From assembly GCA_012961365.1 (NCBI GenBank), contig DTZN01000171.1, positions 1 through 17,983 on the forward strand: 17,983 nt of DNA, written 5' to 3'. The position numbers were made by a program, and so were the translations under genes. Each line of letters starts with the position of its first letter. Position 1 is the stretch's first letter. This document shows, piece after piece, positions 6,250 to 13,987 of the stretch. This DNA comes from Hydrogenothermaceae bacterium. GTDB lineage: Bacteria; Aquificota; Aquificia; Aquificales; Hydrogenothermaceae. A model generated the notes under the pieces. That model was not told where the DNA came from. It saw only the letters and a program-made list of their open reading frames with translations, and did no database searches.

Positions 6250-8655
6250 TTAGGTTCTAAGTTTTACATTTAAAGTTTTACTTAAATCTTCAACTAACTT
6301 TTCAACTATTTCATTAACTTCTTCATCTGATAAGCTTCTATCATTAGCATTAAATTCAATAGAAACAGCAATACTTTTTTTATTATTCTCTAAGTAATAA
6401 ACATCAAATAATTTAACCCTTTTTGCAAATTTGCAAGATAGTTTTATAGCCTCTAGCAACTCACCTGTTTTAAAGTTTTCATCAACTTCAAAAGCAAGGT
6501 CTCTTTTAACACTAGGAAATTTAGGTATTGGTGCAAATACTTTTGTTTGCTTATTTTTGTAAATGTTAAAAATATAACCTTCTTTTTGTATATCTTCTAA
6601 AGTCCTTGATACTGGTTTTAACTTAAGTTCACAAATATAGGTATTTTTAGGAATTTTTAGTTTCTCTGCCTTTTTAGGATGAATTTTGCCAAAATACCCT
6701 ACTTCATTATCGTTAACATAAACAGATGCAGATTTATACTTGTTTAAATACGGTTTATCAATTTCTTTAACAGATAAATTTTCAAAACCTAAAAATCTTA
6801 AATAACTATAGATTAGTCCTTTTACTTTTAAGAAGTTCCATTCTTGTTTAGTAGAAAAACTTTTACCAAACTTAGTGTAATTATATCCATCAATAATTTT
6901 TCCTGAAACCAAAAATCCGGCTCTAATTTCTTCATGTTCTTCAAAAAATACAGAAGATACCTCAAAAATAGCAATGTCTTTAATTTGATGTCTAATGTTT
7001 TCTTGGAATGTTTGAACTAAAGATACTGCTAGGTTGTCTCTCATAATGCTTTGGGATTTTAGTATGTAATTAACAATCCTTATAAAAGGAACTTCTAGCT
7101 CTAAAATGTTATAAATCTCTTCTCCAACAAATGTGTAGGTTAAAATCTCATTTAAACCATTAGAAATAAAAAATTGCCTTGTTAAGTTTTCAAACTCATA
7201 CCATATAGGTTTTTCAAATCCTTTAGTTGATACTGCAGGAAATTTTTCTTCTAAATTGTTTAATCCGTATATTCTTCCTACTTCCTCTACTAAATCTATT
7301 TCCCTTTCTAGGTCATATGCTCTAAATGCAGGGATTTTTGAAATTACTTTATCTTTTTGCACTTCACTTGGGATTTCTAGTCTGTCTAAAATTTCTCCTG
7401 CAGTTTGTGCACTTAGCTTTTCGCCTAAAATTCTGTAAATAGTTTGTTCTCTTAAAACTATTTCTTTTGGCTGGTATTTGTTTTGATATATATCCTTTTC
7501 TCCAATAGCTTTTCCACCTGCTAGTTTAACTATTAGCTCTACTGCTTTGTTTTGAGCTTCAGGAAGATTTTCTATATCAACTCCCCTTTCAAATCTGTAT
7601 GAACTTTCTGTTTGTATTGCTAGTCTTTTTGCAGTTTTCCTAACAGAAGTGGGGTCAAAATTAGCTGCTTCTAAAAGGATATTTTTAGTGTTTTCATTAA
7701 CTTTTGAACTATCACCTCCTATAATACCACCAAGAGCTAATATCTTTTCTTCGTCTGCAATAACAATATCTGTTTCTTTTAGCTCATATTCATTTCCATC
7801 TAAAGCTAAAAATTTTTCACCATCTTTGGCATTTCTGGCAACTACTTTGCCTTTAATTTTGTCTAAATCGAACGCATGTAAAGGTTGCCCTTCTTGTAAT
7901 AATATGTAGTTTGTAATGTCTACAACATTATTTATAACAGACTGTCCAGCTTTGATAAGTTTTAACTGGATATCTAAAGGTGATTGCTTAACAGAAACAT
8001 TTTTAATAATAATTCCTCTGTATCTGTTTACTTTGTTTGATACTACCTCTATTTCAGGAGATATCTCATTTAAAATCTCAACTGATGTTTTTGTATCTTT
8101 TCTTTTAATACCAAAAATAGCCCCTATTTCTCTAGACAAACCTTTAATACTAAGTGCATCTGCTCTATTTGGAGTAATTTCTACTTCAAATATCCAGTCT
8201 TCACCAAGCCCAAGTAGTTTTGATGCATCTTCACCAATAGGGGTATCTTCTCCAAGTAAAAATATTCCTTCACTACTTTCTTCTAACTTAAGCTCTTCTA
8301 GTGATAAAAACATTCCTTGAGAAATAAATGAGCCAAATTTTACAGGCTTTATAAGATTTCCTTTTATTATAGCTCCTTCTTTTGCAAGAATTACAACCTG
8401 TCCTGCGACTACATTATTAGCTCCTGTTATTACCTGATATTCATTATTACCATCTGTGGCTTTGCAAATAAATAGCTTATCTTTTTCTGGGTGTTTTTCC
8501 ACAGATAAAACTTTAACAGTAATGATGTTTTTTATATACTCACCAAATTTATAAACTGTAGTTTCTAATCCTGTTTCATTAAGCCTTTCTGCTACTTTTT
8601 CAGGATGTTCATCTATATCTATAAACTCTTTTATCCAGCTGTAAGGAACTCTCAT
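6250..8655 (-). CDS. pheT: Phenylalanyl-tRNA synthetase beta subunit
   Basis: The 801-residue beta chain of the alpha2-beta2 PheRS, with tRNA recognition and editing roles. Domains in order: N-terminal RVPYSWIKEFI; a tRNA-binding EMAP/OB domain (about 40-145) with VEKHPEKDKLFIC and VITGANNV; the B3/B4 editing region (about 205-375); a B5 domain (about 395-465); a catalytic-like core; and a C-terminal ferredoxin-fold anticodon-binding domain (about 708-801) with APIPKFPSVKRDLAFEV. Length is normal, with no frameshift. The ATG has AGAGGT just upstream and lies 9 nt after pheS. Its stop sits at the outer edge of the inverted repeat that surrounds the 6S RNA, so the operon probably reads on. Confidence 0.97.
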   Translation of the reverse strand: MRVPYSWIKEFIDIDEHPEKVAERLNETGLETTVYKFGEYIKNIITVKVLSVEKHPEKDKLFICKATDGNNEYQVITGANNVVAGQVVILAKEGAIIKGNLIKPVKFGSFISQGMFLSLEELKLEESSEGIFLLGEDTPIGEDASKLLGLGEDWIFEVEITPNRADALSIKGLSREIGAIFGIKRKDTKTSVEILNEISPEIEVVSNKVNRYRGIIIKNVSVKQSPLDIQLKLIKAGQSVINNVVDITNYILLQEGQPLHAFDLDKIKGKVVARNAKDGEKFLALDGNEYELKETDIVIADEEKILALGGIIGGDSSKVNENTKNILLEAANFDPTSVRKTAKRLAIQTESSYRFERGVDIENLPEAQNKAVELIVKLAGGKAIGEKDIYQNKYQPKEIVLREQTIYRILGEKLSAQTAGEILDRLEIPSEVQKDKVISKIPAFRAYDLEREIDLVEEVGRIYGLNNLEEKFPAVSTKGFEKPIWYEFENLTRQFFISNGLNEILTYTFVGEEIYNILELEVPFIRIVNYILKSQSIMRDNLAVSLVQTFQENIRHQIKDIAIFEVSSVFFEEHEEIRAGFLVSGKIIDGYNYTKFGKSFSTKQEWNFLKVKGLIYSYLRFLGFENLSVKEIDKPYLNKYKSASVYVNDNEVGYFGKIHPKKAEKLKIPKNTYICELKLKPVSRTLEDIQKEGYIFNIYKNKQTKVFAPIPKFPSVKRDLAFEVDENFKTGELLEAIKLSCKFAKRVKLFDVYYLENNKKSIAVSIEFNANDRSLSDEEVNEIVEKLVEDLSKTLNVKLRT

Positions 8656-8664
8656 CTTTTACCT

Positions 8665-9699
8665 CTAAAAGCCTGTAAATTGTGAATTAAATCTTAGGTC
8701 ATTTGTAAATAGCAGTCTTATATCTGGAATTTGATACTTAAGCATAGTAATTCTTTCGATACCAAGTCCAAATGCAAAACCTGAGTATTTTTCAAAATCA
8801 ATCCCAACTGCTTCAAATACATTAGGGTCTACCATACCAGCTCCAAGTATTTCAAGCCAGCCAGTTCCTTTGCAAACTCTACAACCTTCACCTCTACAAA
8901 CTGTGCAACCTATATCTACTTCAACAGAAGGTTCTGTAAATGGAAAATAGCTTGGTCTTAATCTAATTGGAATATTTTCCCCAAAAACTGCTTCAAGGAA
9001 TGCTTTTAATGTTCCTTTTAAGTGTTTGAAACTTACATTTTCATCTACAAGTAAACCTTCTATCTGATGAAACATAGGTGAGTGGGTTGGGTCTGCATCT
9101 TTCCTGTAAACTCTACCAGGGGCAACGATAGCAATTGGTGGCTTTCTTTTTAGCATTGCTCTTATTTGAACAGGAGATGTATGGGTTCTTAAAACATACC
9201 CTTCTTTGTTTATAAAAAAAGTATCCTGCATATCTCTAGCAGGGTGATTTTTAGGAATATTAAGCATATCAAAATTATATTCTTCCTTTTCTACCTCTGG
9301 ACCTTCTTCAATCTTAAAGCCCATGTATGCAAATATATCTGTAATTTCTTTTAAGGTTCTCTTTACTATATGGGAAGTTCCTGACTGTATCCATGAAGGT
9401 GGAAGGGTTATATCTATTTTGGATTTTTTTAACTCTTCTTCTAATAACTTATCTTTAATTTCTTGTTCTTTAGTTTTAATAAGCTCTTCAAAAAATTCCT
9501 TTATTTCGTTAGCAAGTTTTCCTATTTCTTTTCTTTTTTCAGGTGGAACTTCTTTTAAGCTTTTTAGGACTTTGGTAATTTCTCCCTTCTTACCTATAAT
9601 TTCAGCTTTTAACTTTTGTAATATCTGAAGGTCTTTAGTTTCTTCTATAAGCTTTTTGTATTCTTCTTTTAAAGCTTTTAATTTTTCGTGCAGTTCCAC
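8665..9699 (-). CDS. pheS: Phenylalanyl-tRNA synthetase alpha subunit
   Basis: The 344-residue catalytic subunit of PheRS, which activates Phe with ATP and charges tRNA-Phe. An N-terminal coiled coil (about 1-95) is followed by the class II core: NHPARDMQDTFF (151-162), motif 2 around RVYRKDADPTHSPMFHQIEG (197-215), and motif 3 GFAFGLGIERITML (307-320). Cys265, Cys268, Cys273 and Cys276 form a CxxC-x4-CxxC knuckle just before WLEILGAGMVDPNV. This insertion is known in several thermophiles and anaerobes and probably binds a metal. The start is GTG, with GAGGGAG 7 nt upstream, 23 nt after rplT. Confidence 0.97.
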   Translation of the reverse strand: MELHEKLKALKEEYKKLIEETKDLQILQKLKAEIIGKKGEITKVLKSLKEVPPEKRKEIGKLANEIKEFFEELIKTKEQEIKDKLLEEELKKSKIDITLPPSWIQSGTSHIVKRTLKEITDIFAYMGFKIEEGPEVEKEEYNFDMLNIPKNHPARDMQDTFFINKEGYVLRTHTSPVQIRAMLKRKPPIAIVAPGRVYRKDADPTHSPMFHQIEGLLVDENVSFKHLKGTLKAFLEAVFGENIPIRLRPSYFPFTEPSVEVDIGCTVCRGEGCRVCKGTGWLEILGAGMVDPNVFEAVGIDFEKYSGFAFGLGIERITMLKYQIPDIRLLFTNDLRFNSQFTGF

Positions 9700-9722
9700 C
9701 TGAAAACTCCCTCTAAAAAGTT

Positions 9723-10073
9723 TTACGAAAGTGCTGTTTTAGCAGTTTCTACTAATTTTGCAAACCCTTGTGGGTCTTGAACAGCAATATCTGCTAGAAC
9801 TTTTCTGTCAAGCTCTACACCTGCTTTTTTTAAACCATTTATAAATTGGCTGTAAGATATTCCATTTAATCTAGCCGCAGCGTTAATTCTTTGTATCCAC
9901 AGTCTTCTAAATTCCCTTTTTCTTAGTCTTCTATCTCTATACTCATACTGTAAAGACCTTAAAATTTGTTCTTTTGCTCTTCTGTAAGAGCGGTGTTTTG
10001 CTCCGTAATATCCTTTTGCAAGTTTTAAAATTTTCTTTTTATGCTTCTTAGATGATGGTCCTTTTACTCTCAT
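9723..10073 (-). CDS. rplT: 50S ribosomal protein L20
   Basis: A 116-residue, highly basic 23S rRNA-binding assembly protein. It opens with [23 protein letters not shown] (split here as the classic N-terminal extension) and contains [20 protein letters not shown] and [21 protein letters not shown], all family hallmarks. A GGAGG lies 7 nt before the ATG, 26 nt downstream of rpmI. In other bacteria L20 represses its own operon by binding leader mRNA. The short leader here shows no obvious rRNA-mimicking fold. Next downstream are pheS and pheT, a common order. Confidence 0.98.
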   Translation of the reverse strand: MRVKGPSSKKHKKKILKLAKGYYGAKHRSYRRAKEQILRSLQYEYRDRRLRKREFRRLWIQRINAAARLNGISYSQFINGLKKAGVELDRKVLADIAVQDPQGFAKLVETAKTALS

Positions 10074-10099
10074 TTATCTTTCCTCCTTTTTAGCTTTAC

Positions 10100-10303
10100 T
10101 TATGCGTAAGGTAATAATTTCTTTAATTTTTGCTCAACAGTTTCAGGAGCATATTTAGCTTTTCTTCCCTGTCTTTTTCTTTTGCTACTTTTTTTCGTAC
10201 TGTAGTGTGAAACTCCGCCTTTGTAGTATTTAATCTTTCCTTTAGCAGTAATTTTTAGCCTTTTTGCAGCAGTTCTATTTGTTTTCATTTTTACTTTAGC
10301 CAT
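10100..10303 (-). CDS. rpmI: 50S ribosomal protein L35
   Basis: A 67-residue basic protein beginning AKVKMKTNRTAAKRLKITAKGKIKYY in outline: KMKTNRTAAKR, then a KG-rich turn and HYSTKKSSKRKRQ, matching L35. AAGGAGG is well spaced before the ATG. It is the first gene of the long minus-strand operon. infC, which usually precedes rpmI, is absent here, since a promoter region and the divergent rplU lie directly upstream. Confidence 0.97.
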   Translation of the reverse strand: MAKVKMKTNRTAAKRLKITAKGKIKYYKGGVSHYSTKKSSKRKRQGRKAKYAPETVEQKLKKLLPYA

Positions 10304-10371
10304 AAAAAACCTCCTTAAATTAGTTAGTTTGAAAATGTTAAGAACTAGGAAAATAAAATTTAGGATTTAAT

Positions 10372-10400
10372 AGTATACCTTAATTTTTAAGAAATTGAAA
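10372..10400 (-). promoter_or_regulatory. Candidate promoter for the rpmI-rplT-pheST operon
   Basis: On the minus strand TATACT (10377-10372) is a near-consensus -10, with TTTCAA at 17-nt spacing as a weak -35 (10400-10395). It would give a leader of roughly 60 nt before rpmI. The -35 is exactly the complement of the -35 proposed for rplU. Confidence 0.5.
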
Positions 10401-10423
10401 CTATTTTATAGTGGATATATAAT
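10395..10423 (+). promoter_or_regulatory. Strong sigma-70-type promoter for rplU-rpmA
   Basis: TTGAAA (10395-10400), a 17-nt spacer and a perfect TATAAT (10418-10423) predict a start near 10430 and a leader of about 55 nt ending in AAGGAGG before rplU. The spacing and hexamers are near consensus. Confidence 0.8.
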
Positions 10424-10485
10424 ATATTTTTATGTTAAAATACTATTTTGCTATTTTACAAATCTGATTTAAGGAGGCTGTTTGA

Positions 10486-10776
10486 ATGTATGCTGTTATT
10501 AAAACTGGCGGAAAACAGTATAGAGTAGAACCTGGAAGTGTTTTAAAAGTTGAAAAATTAAATGCAAATGAAGGTGAAACTATAGAATTACCTGCTTTAC
10601 TTGTTAGAGATGATAGTGGGAATATTAAAACAGAAGGAAAAGTTAAAGCTGAAGTTATAAAACATGGAAAGCATAAAAAAGTAATCGTATTTAAATTTAA
10701 AAATAAGAAAAATTACAAAAGGTGGAGAGGCCATAGACAATCTTTTACAGAATTAAAAATTGTTGAAGTTTTTTAA
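10486..10776 (+). CDS. rplU: 50S ribosomal protein L21
   Basis: A 96-residue 23S rRNA-binding protein. It starts MYAVIKTGGKQYRVEPGSVL, the family signature, and contains KHGKHKKVIVFKFKNKKNY and RWRGHRQSFTELKI near the C-terminus, all conserved. AAGGAGG precedes the ATG by 8 nt. rpmA follows 14 nt downstream, the usual rplU-rpmA pair. No obg gene follows, as it often does in other phyla. Confidence 0.98.
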   Translation: MYAVIKTGGKQYRVEPGSVLKVEKLNANEGETIELPALLVRDDSGNIKTEGKVKAEVIKHGKHKKVIVFKFKNKKNYKRWRGHRQSFTELKIVEVF

Positions 10777-10790
10777 GGAGGTAAGAAAAT

Positions 10791-11048
10791 ATGGCATCAA
10801 AAGCAAGTGGTGGTTCTACGCGTAATGGTCGTGATAGTAGGTCAAAAAGGCTTGGTGTAAAAAGATATGATGGGCAGTTTGTAAAAGCTGGAAACATACT
10901 TGTTAGACAAAGAGGAACTAAAATACATCCAGGAAAAAATGTAGGACTTGGTAGTGATTACACAATTTTTGCATTAATTGATGGAAAGGTTAAATTCGAA
11001 ACTTCTAAAGGGAAGAAAGTAGTTAGTGTATATCCAGTAGAAGCTTAA
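10791..11048 (+). CDS. rpmA: 50S ribosomal protein L27
   Basis: An 85-residue protein whose N-terminus reaches the peptidyl transferase centre. It begins [16 protein letters not shown], then [14 protein letters not shown], and contains [20 protein letters not shown]. There is no cleavable Firmicute-type extension before the ASKASGG start. AAGGAGG lies 9 nt before the ATG. It is the last gene of the short plus-strand unit, with a hairpin right after its stop. Confidence 0.98.
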   Translation: MASKASGGSTRNGRDSRSKRLGVKRYDGQFVKAGNILVRQRGTKIHPGKNVGLGSDYTIFALIDGKVKFETSKGKKVVSVYPVEA

Positions 11049-11054
11049 ATTTTT

Positions 11055-11077
11055 GCAGGGTTTTTTTACCCTGCTTT
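11055..11077 (+). terminator. Intrinsic terminator after rpmA
   Basis: The stem GCAGGG (11055-11060) pairs with CCCTGC (11069-11074) around an 8-nt T-rich loop and is followed by TTT. The T tract is short, so efficiency is uncertain. On the minus strand the same stem lies just after the rodA stop, but it is followed by A residues and would not work there. Confidence 0.6.
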
Positions 11078-12164
11078 AAAACTGTAATTTTTGTTCTTTG
11101 TATTCTCTTATAATACTTGAAACTAACCCTATCATTATTGCAAAGCTTAGTAATGAGCTTCCTCCATAACTTAAAAAAGGCAATGTTATTCCAACAACTG
11201 GCGCAAGTCCCATTGTCATGGCAATGTTGACAAATGCTTGAATTGAAATCAATCCTCCCACCCCATAGCATATAAATTTTGCTGGTTTATCTTTTACTCT
11301 TTCTCCCCAATAAAGTATTTTTACTCCAAGATAAAAAAATATTAAAACCAAAGTAATAGAAACAATAAACCCCCATTCTTCACTTATTGAAGCAAATATG
11401 AAGTCGTTATGCTTTTCTGGTAAAAATAAAAGTTTGGATTGTGTTCCTTGTAAGAAACCTTTTCCATATAGTTCTCCAGAGCCAATAGCAATTTTTGATT
11501 GTATTAAGTGATATGTAGCTCCTGTTGGGTCTGCTTCTGGGTTAAATAAAGCTTTTATTCTTTTTTTCTGATAGTCTTCCAAAGATGAATATATAAACGG
11601 TGAAGCTACTAGTATTGTTAAAATAGAACCAATTATATATTTTTTATCTATTTCTGCTAAAAATAAAATAAAAATAATTGGAAATAAAATAGATAATGCA
11701 GTTCCTAAATCAGGTTGTTTTAATATCAAAATAAAAGGGATTGCAATAACAGCAATTATTTTTAATACATCTTTCCATGTTATGGGAAGTTTCACTGTGT
11801 GTAGCATATAAGCTACTGTAATGATAATAATAAATTTCATAAACTCTGAAGGTTGGATAGTTCCAATTCCTATATTAATCCATCTTTTTGCTCCAAGAAT
11901 TGTGATTCCAAAAAACTTCACATATATAAGCGTCAGTATTCCTATAATGTAAAGGTAAGGGGCTAAATTTAAAATTTTCTTATAGTCAATAAATGTAAAT
12001 ATTAGAATTAAAAAGATTGATAAAATTCCAAAAATAAATTGCTTTTTCCAATATATATCAGTTTCTCCATAGGTAGCACTATATATGCTAATTACACTAA
12101 ATAGTATTAATAGAACTACAGGAACAATTATTGTTAAATCTAAGTTTTTTAGTGTTTGTATCAT
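11076..12164 (-). CDS. rodA: RodA, SEDS-family peptidoglycan glycosyltransferase
   Basis: A 362-residue polytopic membrane protein that polymerises lipid II for cell elongation together with a class B PBP. About ten hydrophobic segments are visible, from LTIIVPVVLLILFSVI at the N-terminus. SEDS motifs: WINIGIGTIQPSEFMK (about 95-110), KQPDLGTAL, FLPEKHNDFIFASISEEWG, and GITLPFLSYGGSSLL near the C-terminus. LPEKHNDFIF and the short N-terminus favour RodA over FtsW. The ATG overlaps the kinase stop by 4 nt (ATGA), so it is coupled to the two-component system. No mreB/mreC or PBP2 gene is beside it. The stop is followed at once by the hairpin that ends rpmA. Confidence 0.92.
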   Translation of the reverse strand: MIQTLKNLDLTIIVPVVLLILFSVISIYSATYGETDIYWKKQFIFGILSIFLILIFTFIDYKKILNLAPYLYIIGILTLIYVKFFGITILGAKRWINIGIGTIQPSEFMKFIIIITVAYMLHTVKLPITWKDVLKIIAVIAIPFILILKQPDLGTALSILFPIIFILFLAEIDKKYIIGSILTILVASPFIYSSLEDYQKKRIKALFNPEADPTGATYHLIQSKIAIGSGELYGKGFLQGTQSKLLFLPEKHNDFIFASISEEWGFIVSITLVLIFFYLGVKILYWGERVKDKPAKFICYGVGGLISIQAFVNIAMTMGLAPVVGITLPFLSYGGSSLLSFAIMIGLVSSIIREYKEQKLQF

Positions 12165-13321
12165 ACCTTTATTAAAAACTCGTTGTATTTTTCATTTGTA
12201 TTTAGTTTTATTTTAAGACCATAATACTGGGCTATATCGTTAACTATTGCAAGTCCTAGACCTGTTCCTTTGCTAGAACGGGCTGTATCTCCTCTGTAAA
12301 ATCTTTCGAATATTTTTTCTTTTTCTTCTCCTTTTATTATCTCTCCAGAATTTTTAATTGAAATTCCACTTTTGTCTATTATTATTTCTATAAATCCATT
12401 TTCAAAATTATATTTTATTGCATTTTCTAAGAGATTTGATAATAACTTTCTTAAGTCTTCATTGTTTATATTTATTGCCAACTGAGTTTTCTCAATTAGA
12501 TTTACTTTTATATTTTTTTCTTTTAGATTTGGAGAAAACTCTTCTAAAAGTTGTTTAATTAGATTATTAACGTTTATTTTTTCTTTTTTCCCTGTTCCTA
12601 TATTTGCTGAAAACAACATATCAGAGATTATATTTTTCATATAGTTAATATTATTTTCAACAGTATTTAAGTTTTTTTCTATATTTTGGAAATTTTTTTG
12701 TTTCATTAAATATAAATTTGAACTTATAACTGAAAGAGGAGTTTTCAAATCGTGGGAAACGTTTTGTATAAATTTTTCTTGTTTATCCATTGCTATTTTT
12801 ATTGGTTTTAAAATTTTTTTTGAGATAATATATGAAAATATAAGAATAATTCCTGAAACTGCAAAAACAGAGTATAAAAGGATTAATTTTAGCTTATTTA
12901 AGCTTGCCATTATTGGAATTAAAGACCTCCCTACGTATATATGGTAATGGTCAAAATTTTTTGTAATTTTCATTCCAAATATGACATCATTTTCTATTAA
13001 TTTAAAACCTGTAAATGTTTTATTAAAATCGCATACTTTGTTTTTATAAAAAAGCATACCTGTCGAATAATTGTATATACATGCATAGGTATTTTCAGGA
13101 AGATTAATATTGTTCATAACTATCCAATCGAATTTTGATTTTTCTATTTCTCTAGCTATTTCAAAAGCAATACTTTTCAGTTCATCGCTAATTTCTAATA
13201 CTGTTTGTTGTTTATAAAAGTAATAGACAGTTCCTCCGAATGCTGAAAGAATGATTGTAGATATTAAGGATATTATTACAGTTATTTTTAATCTTGCTTT
13301 TGAAAATTCATCAAGTTTCAT
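12161..13321 (-). CDS. Membrane sensor histidine kinase
   Basis: A 386-residue kinase with TM1 (about 12-36), a ~105-residue extracytoplasmic sensor of unknown type, TM2 (about 144-168), and a short linker rather than a clear HAMP domain. The HisKA helix follows, with His190 in FIQNVSHDLKTPLS. The HATPase domain shows the N box LLSNLLENAIKY (about 293-304), the F box IFERFYRGD (337-345) and the G2 box GTGLGL (352-357). The G1 box is unusual: IKNSGEI replaces the usual DxGxG (about 322-328), a variant also seen in some active kinases. The sensor holds two cysteines, Cys81 and Cys97. The start overlaps the regulator stop by 4 nt and the end overlaps rodA. Its signal is unknown; cell-envelope sensing is inferred from rodA. 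Confidence 0.9.
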   Translation of the reverse strand: MKLDEFSKARLKITVIISLISTIILSAFGGTVYYFYKQQTVLEISDELKSIAFEIAREIEKSKFDWIVMNNINLPENTYACIYNYSTGMLFYKNKVCDFNKTFTGFKLIENDVIFGMKITKNFDHYHIYVGRSLIPIMASLNKLKLILLYSVFAVSGIILIFSYIISKKILKPIKIAMDKQEKFIQNVSHDLKTPLSVISSNLYLMKQKNFQNIEKNLNTVENNINYMKNIISDMLFSANIGTGKKEKINVNNLIKQLLEEFSPNLKEKNIKVNLIEKTQLAININNEDLRKLLSNLLENAIKYNFENGFIEIIIDKSGISIKNSGEIIKGEEKEKIFERFYRGDTARSSKGTGLGLAIVNDIAQYYGLKIKLNTNEKYNEFLIKV

Positions 13322-13974
13322 TCTATTTTGTATCCCATCCCTGAAACATTTTGGATAAGGTCTTTATCATTTAAGGCTTTTCTAAGTAATTTGATGTGCG
13401 CTCTAACGGTTTCTTTTGTAGGGTAATCATTTATATCCCAACATTTATTCATAAGGGTTTCATAACTTATAACTTTTCCTCTATTTCTAAGTAGTTGTTC
13501 TAAAATGCAAAATAGTTTTTGTGAGAGTTCTATAGGTTTCCCATTTTTTTCTACTTTTTTTGCAGATAAATCAAAAGTGTAATCTCCAATTTTATAAATA
13601 TCTGTTTTTTGTATTGAATTTCTTCTTATCAATGCTCTAACTCTAGCAAGAAGTTCGTCAATATCAAAAGGTTTTGGTAGATAATCATCTGCTCCTATAT
13701 CTAATCCTTTTACTTTATCTTTGGTTGTATCTTTTGCAGTTAACATTAATATTGGGGTATTTATTCCTTTTTCTCTTAGGATTTTACAAACTTGAAAGCC
13801 ATCTATTTTGGGAAGCATAATATCAAGAAGTATTACATCAGGTTCTGTTAGTTTAGCAAGTTGAATTCCTTCTTCTCCATCTGAAGCAGTTTCTACTATG
13901 TAGTTATCTAATTCAAAAATTTCTTTAAGCGTATGTTGAAGTTCTATATTATCTTCTATGATTAGTATCTTCAT
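13318..13974 (-). CDS. OmpR/PhoB-family response regulator
   Basis: A 218-residue regulator. The receiver domain (1-115) has acidic residues Glu7-Asp8, phospho-acceptor Asp51 (ILLDIMLP), Thr79 and Lys101 (YLPKPF). The winged-helix DNA-binding domain (about 125-218) contains ELSQKLFCILEQLLRN and a recognition-helix region around TKETVRAHIKLLRKAL. All phosphorylation residues are intact. The ATG lies 13 nt after the nucleotidyltransferase stop and has no evident Shine-Dalgarno, so coupling or a weak site is likely. It overlaps the kinase gene by 4 nt and is its cognate partner. Targets cannot be read from the window. Confidence 0.94.
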   Translation of the reverse strand: MKILIIEDNIELQHTLKEIFELDNYIVETASDGEEGIQLAKLTEPDVILLDIMLPKIDGFQVCKILREKGINTPILMLTAKDTTKDKVKGLDIGADDYLPKPFDIDELLARVRALIRRNSIQKTDIYKIGDYTFDLSAKKVEKNGKPIELSQKLFCILEQLLRNRGKVISYETLMNKCWDINDYPTKETVRAHIKLLRKALNDKDLIQNVSGMGYKIE

Positions 13975-13987
13975 ACTATTAATTATT

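Larger units (their letters stand above)
6011..6250 (-). repeat. 15-bp inverted repeat enclosing the 6S RNA
   Basis: AATGGAAGGC at 6011-6020 is the exact reverse complement of GCCTTCCATT at 6241-6250. The match continues inward with CGCGG (6021-6025) against CCGCG (6232-6236) after a 4-nt bulge of T residues on one side. In a pheT-6S-ygfA read-through transcript the arms would pair and enclose the 6S RNA. The outer arm begins at the pheT stop codon. I infer a possible processing stem; the pairing itself is read directly from the bases. Confidence 0.7.

Noticed and set aside
7649..8320. Plus-strand frames opposite pheT
   Set aside because: Ser/Ile/Pro-rich shadows of a well-conserved gene, with no Shine-Dalgarno or family resemblance.
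11023..11271. 82-codon minus-strand frame over the rpmA/rodA junction
   Set aside because: It lies in another frame of rodA and runs into rpmA and the hairpin; composition is unlike the neighbouring proteins.
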